DNA of 6,286 bases from Clostridia bacterium. GTDB lineage: Bacteria > Bacillota > Sulfobacillia > SLMV01. The notes beneath the pieces were generated by a model, which was not told the origin of the DNA, searched no databases, and saw nothing but the letters and a program-made list of their open reading frames with translations. The stretch is from contig SLMV01000128.1 of assembly GCA_007133365.1 (NCBI GenBank), positions 1-6,286 on the forward strand, read 5' to 3'. Below, piece by piece: positions 5,363 to 6,286 of the stretch; positions within the stretch are counted from its first letter, which is position 1, and each line of letters starts with the position of its first letter. A program made the translations under genes and the position numbers.

Positions 5363-6286
5363 CTACATGACCCGAACCACCGACTCTTGCATGGGTCCGA
5401 TAATGACCGCACGATATCCGCGCAGGGTTTCGTCAAGTTCGGAATCGCCCGTGTCAACCCGAAGGGGGCGGCGTCCAAGCGCAAGCAATTTTGCTTTCGA
5501 TGCGACCACCCATAAATTTTCCAGGCCCGCCTCTCGAATCACCTTCGGTGAAATCTGCTGGTTTCCCCGACCCAGTATGTATCCTTGCCCCCCTATGGGC
5601 GTAACGATGATATAGGCAGCCCGTCCCTTTATGATTTCGAGAAGTTCTGTCTCATTCAGATCATGTCCCAATACTTGATGTTTCGTCACCGCATCAACAC
5701 CGAGCAAGGTGCTCGTAAAACCCAACTGATCCAAAATGGTTCGCGTCGTGGTACCCGGGCCAAAGATATAAACAGAGGTTTCGTCCATTCGATCGATGAC
5801 TTCCTCCGCAATCCCCACAATCGCATCCTCTTCAGCCAGTGAGCTGCCTGATTTAAGATCTTGAATCAACCCGGAAACATGCGGCACCAACAAAACGCCA
5901 TATAAGTGCGCAGACAGTCGACCAGAGCGAAAAGCATCTTCATCAATATCCATGACTTCTGCCTGGCGGGTCTTTGTGACATTACCCTGAATAAACTCCC
6001 GTGCGATTTCGCCTCCGGCGATGGGATCCGTGGCAAACACGGCGGAGTGCATTTTGACACCAGCCGGTATGCCAAGCACAACGACGTCGCCATTTATAGC
6101 ATCAAGAATGTCACGCGCCGTCCCGTCACCACCTCCGAAAAGGAGCAGTTCAATGCCTTGCGCTTTAAGGGCGACCGCCGCCTGTTTTGTGTCCTCACTG
6201 GACGTGCCGTCGGTCGCGATTTCCCCTAAAACAATCGGACAAAACCCTTGCTCTCGTGCAATATCCTCCCCCATTACCCCTGGATA
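5363..6286 (-). CDS. ATP-NAD kinase family protein (5' end outside the window)
   Basis: Member of the ATP-NAD kinase/AcoX-like family, related to the diacylglycerol kinase-NAD kinase fold. It is presumed to bind nucleotide and phosphorylate NAD or a similar substrate in the cytoplasm, though the true substrate of this branch is poorly defined. The frame is open to the right edge: four codons (YPGV) precede the ATG at 6274, and that Met is probably internal. Counting from it, GGGDGTARD (47-55) is the NAD kinase-type nucleotide loop. It is followed by GIPAGVKMHSAVFA (68-81), FGPGTTTR (171-178) and TPIGGQGYILGRGNQQ (225-240). About 60 N-terminal residues, including the usual first strand, should lie outside. 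The TAG at 5363 is 39 nt before the ThiF-like start, suggesting an operon. Confidence 0.9.
   Translation of the reverse strand, partial: YPGVMGEDIAREQGFCPIVLGEIATDGTSSEDTKQAAVALKAQGIELLLFGGGDGTARDILDAINGDVVVLGIPAGVKMHSAVFATDPIAGGEIAREFIQGNVTKTRQAEVMDIDEDAFRSGRLSAHLYGVLLVPHVSGLIQDLKSGSSLAEEDAIVGIAEEVIDRMDETSVYIFGPGTTTRTILDQLGFTSTLLGVDAVTKHQVLGHDLNETELLEIIKGRAAYIIVTPIGGQGYILGRGNQQISPKVIREAGLENLWVVASKAKLLALGRRPLRVDTGDSELDETLRGYRAVIIGPMQESVVRVM

Overview
This is a bacterial chromosomal window in which nearly everything is transcribed leftwards (minus strand). It holds the membrane half (F0) of an F-type ATP synthase: atpZ, atpI, atpB, atpE and atpF (about 3219 down to 1032). A three-gene block precedes it: an ATP-NAD kinase-like protein cut by the right edge, a zinc-less ThiF/MoeB/HesA-type adenylyltransferase, and a YibE/F-type membrane protein. 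Strong AGGAGG-like ribosome sites, GTG and TTG starts, the atpZ-atpI pair and a Na+-type c subunit suggest an anaerobic Bacillota (Clostridia-like) bacterium or a deltaproteobacterial relative. This placement is inference only.

Layout from right to left, in transcription order. 6286-5363: ATP-NAD kinase-like, 5' end missing. 5323-4469: ThiF-like. 4449-3355: YibE/F, with an 11-bp inverted repeat spanning its stop codon. 3354-3220: spacer with only a weak promoter-like match. 3219-1032: the F0 genes, with a strong hairpin immediately after the atpI stop codon. 1002-978: a Rho-independent terminator. About 971-545: structured, GC-rich sequence that I read as the 5' remnant of a group II intron sitting just after that terminator. 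693-355: an ORF that starts inside the remnant and ends in apparently unrelated coding-like sequence. 354-11: no recognisable gene. Position 10: a possible GTG start with a good ribosome site, running off the left edge.

How the genes work together: AtpB (a), AtpE (c ring) and AtpF (b) form the ion channel, rotor and stator of F0. AtpI and AtpZ are small membrane proteins associated with c-ring assembly and cation supply. The c subunit carries every residue of the Ilyobacter tartaricus-type Na+ site (Q29, V60, E62, T63, T64, Y67), so the enzyme is predicted to be Na+-coupled. No F1 gene (atpH, A, G, D, C) follows atpF before the terminator, so F1 must be encoded elsewhere or as a separate unit. 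I found no clearly new system. The points most worth following up are the Na+ signature, the split F0 operon, and the probable intron scar behind its terminator.
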